From assembly GCF_038396675.1 (NCBI RefSeq), contig NC_088926.1, positions 39,028,501 through 39,092,500 of the forward strand: 64,000 nt of DNA, read 5' to 3'. The notes beneath the pieces were generated by a model. That model had not been told where the DNA came from. It worked only from the letters and a program-made list of their open reading frames with translations, and searched no databases. A program made the position numbers and the translations under genes. Positions 61,304-64,000 of this stretch are shown one piece after another (position 1 is the first letter of the stretch; each line of letters starts with the position of its first letter). This DNA comes from Hydra vulgaris (Eukaryota; Cnidaria; Hydrozoa; Anthoathecata; Hydridae).

Positions 61304-64000
61304 ATGTCTAAATCAGAAGAGTTAGTTTCGATTGCTATGTTGAGAGAGCTACTAAATATTCAAAGAAAAATAGATTTTGTCTTTTTTTCATGAAGCATTA
61401 TCGAACATAAATGAGAGGTTTGATAACTTTCAATCTAGTTTTAAAGAAGCTCAGCAACTCGACAAAATGAAATCTGGATTAAATTTTGTTGGCGGTGTAT
61501 TCAACGATAAAGCTAGAGCAGTTGAGGAAAAAATTAATAAAGTTCACGACGATTTATCAAATGTATGAAAAATGCAGGGTAAAATATCTTCTGACAATAT
61601 TGAATTAAAATTAAAAAGCGTTGATATTGAAGACCGTAACACAAGAAACAATTTAAGAATTGACGGGGTCGTTGAAAATAACGAAGAAAAGAATATGGAA
61701 ATCACAAAAAAAAAAGGTAAAGCAACTATTTAAAGATAATCTTGGTATTGAAAAAGATATTTTAATTGATCGGGCTCTATTTTTCAAGAAACTCAAATGA
61801 ACTTAATTAACACACCGTATATTGATCCTTTTGAATTTAAAGTAATTGCAGATGATGGCTCATTTTCTGTATTACACATAAACATTAGAAGCATGCAGCA
61901 AAATTTTGATAAACTTAAAGAATTTTTAAATATTTTAAACTACACGTTCGACATCATATCTATTTTTCAGAACTTTGGCATAATACAGAAAGTTCTCTTG
62001 AATTAAATTCTAATTATATATTACCATTTTATAAACTAATAAGTCAACCAAGAGGAAATGGGAAAAAGAGAGAGTGAATTTATGTCTTAGAAAACTATGC
62101 TTTCAAGATAAAAAATATACTATGCTTTTCAAATGATAATTATGAAAGTCTTGACTGAAATTATTAATAAAAAATACCGAAACATTTTAGTTGGATGTGT
62201 TTATCGTCCACCGAGTGGAAAAAAAAAAATTTCGAAACTTTTATCAAAAATACGATTATGAAAATAAATAAAGAAAATAAGACATTATATATAACTGGTG
62301 ACACAAATCTTGATGCTCTTTCTAACACAAAATTTCCAAAAATAAAATCTTTTTTTGATATGCTTTTTAAACTTAATGTCTTGTCAACTATTAATAAACC
62401 AACGCGAGTAACAAAAACCTCTGCAACAGCAATAGACAATATTTTTTATCAATAATTATTTAGAAACGACATTTGAAACCGGTATATTTTTGACAGATAT
62501 TAGCGATCATAAAAATATTCATAAAAATAAAAAACTTTAAATCTATGTCTGATTGTCATTCAAAAATTATACATTTAAAAAAACGAAATTTAAAATTGAG
62601 TAACACTAATAAATTAACAAGTAAACTAAAACAAGAAGCATGGAACAACGTATATAAATGTAAAGATACTAATGAAGCTTACAATGCCTTTTTAAGTACA
62701 TTTTTGGAGTACTTTAATGAAACCTGAGATAATAACAACTAAGTCAAAAGCAATTGCTAATCCGTGGATGGATAAATCGTTATTAAAGTGCTCAAAAAAA
62801 AAACTACACAATAAATTTTTGAAAAATAGAAACAATGATAATGAAAAAAATTACAAAAATTATAAATTTTTTTATCAAGATCTCATTAAAAATGCAAAAA
62901 AAAAAATATTACAGTAATCAAATTAACAAATGCAAAATTGATACCAAAAAAACATGGTCCATCAATAATCTCATAATGGGAAGAGAAAAACTAAATTCAC
63001 CTTCTCTTCCTAAACGAATTGTTATTGAAAATAACGATATATTTTTTCAAAAACTAATTTCAGAAGAATTCAATAAATATTTTACAAATATTGGTCCAAA
63101 TCTTGTAAATAAGATTGTACCAACATCTGTATCATTTAAAACCTATCTTAAAACCACGAATAACGTTACTTAATTAAAAATAGGCTATGAAGAATTAGAG
63201 GCACCCTTTGCCTCCTTAAAAAAAAAAAAAGGCTCCAGGATTTGATGAGATATCTAGTGATATAGTTATTGCAAACAAACACATAATAGACCCCTGATTC
63301 ATATACTTAAGCTCTCATTAAATTCTGGGATATTTCCGGATGTACTTAAATTGTCAAAAGTAATTCCATTATACAAATGTAATGATCATTCTGACATTAC
63401 AAACTACAGGCCTATATCAATACTTTCTGTATTTTCAAAACTCTTCGAACGTGTAGTTTATAATAGAATCTATGATTACTTCATTAAAAACAATTTTTTT
63501 TACCCAAATCAGTTTGGCTTTCAAAAAAATCTCTCTACAGAGCATGCAATCATTGAAATAGTAAATCAAATAACTAATGGTTTTGAAAATAATAAATTTA
63601 CTTTAGGAGTGTTTCTTGATTTATCAAAAGCATTCGATACAGTGGACCATTGCATTCTCTTAGATAAATTAAGGCATTACGGAATAATAAAACTTATTAT
63701 TTGATTAAAAGCTATCTTACAAACAGAAAACAATATGTAAATAATGTCCAATCTGGAGTATTAAATGTCATATGTGGAATCCCGCAACGATGCTTGGTCC
63801 ACTTCTTTTTCTAATATATATAAATGACTTTTGTAAAGCATCTTTAAAAATGAACTCGGTCATGTTTGCAGATGACACCTGTGAAACTTATTTCTCACCA
63901 ACAATGATATCAAGAAATTATATGCAGACATGAATATTGAACTGTGTAAAGTAAACAACTGGTTTAAGGCAAACAAACTCTCACTTAACGCTAGAAAACA
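61304..64000 (+). pseudogene. LINE A, right-arm copy, extends into RT and past the window
   Basis: ORF1 from 61304 (MSKSEELVSIAMLREL), with the same coiled coil. Endonuclease part at 61797-62455 (VLHINIRSMQQNFDKL, GCVYRPPSG..., TRVTKTSATAIDNIF), with frameshifts. RT part: [10 protein letters not shown] near 63240, [24 protein letters not shown] near 63351, [28 protein letters not shown] near 63605 (motif A, Asp present), CGIPQ near 63775 and FADDT near 63865 (catalytic Asp pair present). Frameshifts separate several blocks. The sequence past 63426 is not mirrored on the left. Confidence 0.85.

Larger units (their letters stand above)
40715..63426. repeat. Right arm of the giant palindrome (about 22.7 kb)
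   Basis: Inverse of 17163-39916. It lies about 40 bases shorter and carries its own stops and small indels. Its outer edge (63426) is not the end of LINE A, which continues to the window end. Stretches without separate entries mirror those described in the left arm and hold nothing additional. Confidence 0.95.

Noticed and set aside
17163-63426. A giant transposon (Polinton-, Teratorn- or herpesvirus-like) with long terminal inverted repeats
   Set aside because: No capsid, protein-primed polymerase, integrase or packaging ATPase is present; the arms hold ordinary nested elements and end in the middle of a LINE.

Overview
This is an AT-rich metazoan window made almost entirely of transposable elements and their remains. 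No confident host gene, rRNA or complete tRNA is visible. The mix suggests a cnidarian, most likely a Hydra-type genome: CR1/Jockey-like LINEs, ZMYM1-like, GTF2IRD2/ZBED5-like and BED-finger hAT elements, pogo/Tigger-like elements, many small terminal-inverted-repeat (TIR) elements, a tRNA-derived SINE and long (TA)n tracts. The species call is inference from repeat content and composition only.

Layout: 1-941 holds part of a decayed pogo-like transposase. 1080-3640 is a decayed GTF2IRD2/ZBED5-type hAT. 3650-6110 is a multi-exon transposase-like gene with a DUF4806-like end. 6.5-8.7 kb holds (TA)n tracts, a LINE fragment with a SINE inside it, a snap-back hairpin and a 285-bp MITE. 8.65-12.6 kb is a nearly full-length two-ORF LINE on the minus strand with a few frameshifts. 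13.5-16.1 kb is a pogo/Tigger-like element with an uninterrupted 485-residue transposase, the best intact gene here.

The dominant structure is a giant imperfect palindrome. 17163-39916 is repeated in reverse complement at 40715-63426, about 22.7 kb per arm, around a single-copy spacer of about 0.8 kb. Mirror coordinates sum to about 80,590 at the outside and 80,633 near the centre, so net indel between arms is only tens of bases. A few windows compared by eye differ by roughly 1-4 %, with many one-base indels. From outside in, each arm carries: LINE A; a CpG-rich patch; a BED-type hAT pseudogene with a MITE inside; several MITEs and snap-back hairpins; LINE B with a 178-bp MITE in its 3' end; a SINE; a 300-bp long-TIR MITE; a polypyrimidine/polypurine tract; a 3.4-kb ZMYM1-like hAT with a perfect 8-bp target duplication; a Tigger-type MITE; and a 35-bp x 10 minisatellite.

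The spacer is a second paralogue of the BED-type hAT. The sequence runs forward through this hAT to about 40660, crosses about 55 bases of filler resembling a tRNA-derived SINE, and turns back inside the same hAT at the codons for FSKVRWL-type residues. The left outer edge cuts through LINE A and removes its 3' half, while the right arm continues into the RT domain. This is the geometry of a fold-back inverted duplication, not of a transposon with long TIRs. It could be a real chromosomal palindrome, or two diverged haplotypes or a chimeric read joined head to head in assembly. Many tiny versions of the same geometry (perfect hairpins with 0-6 nt loops) occur across the window.
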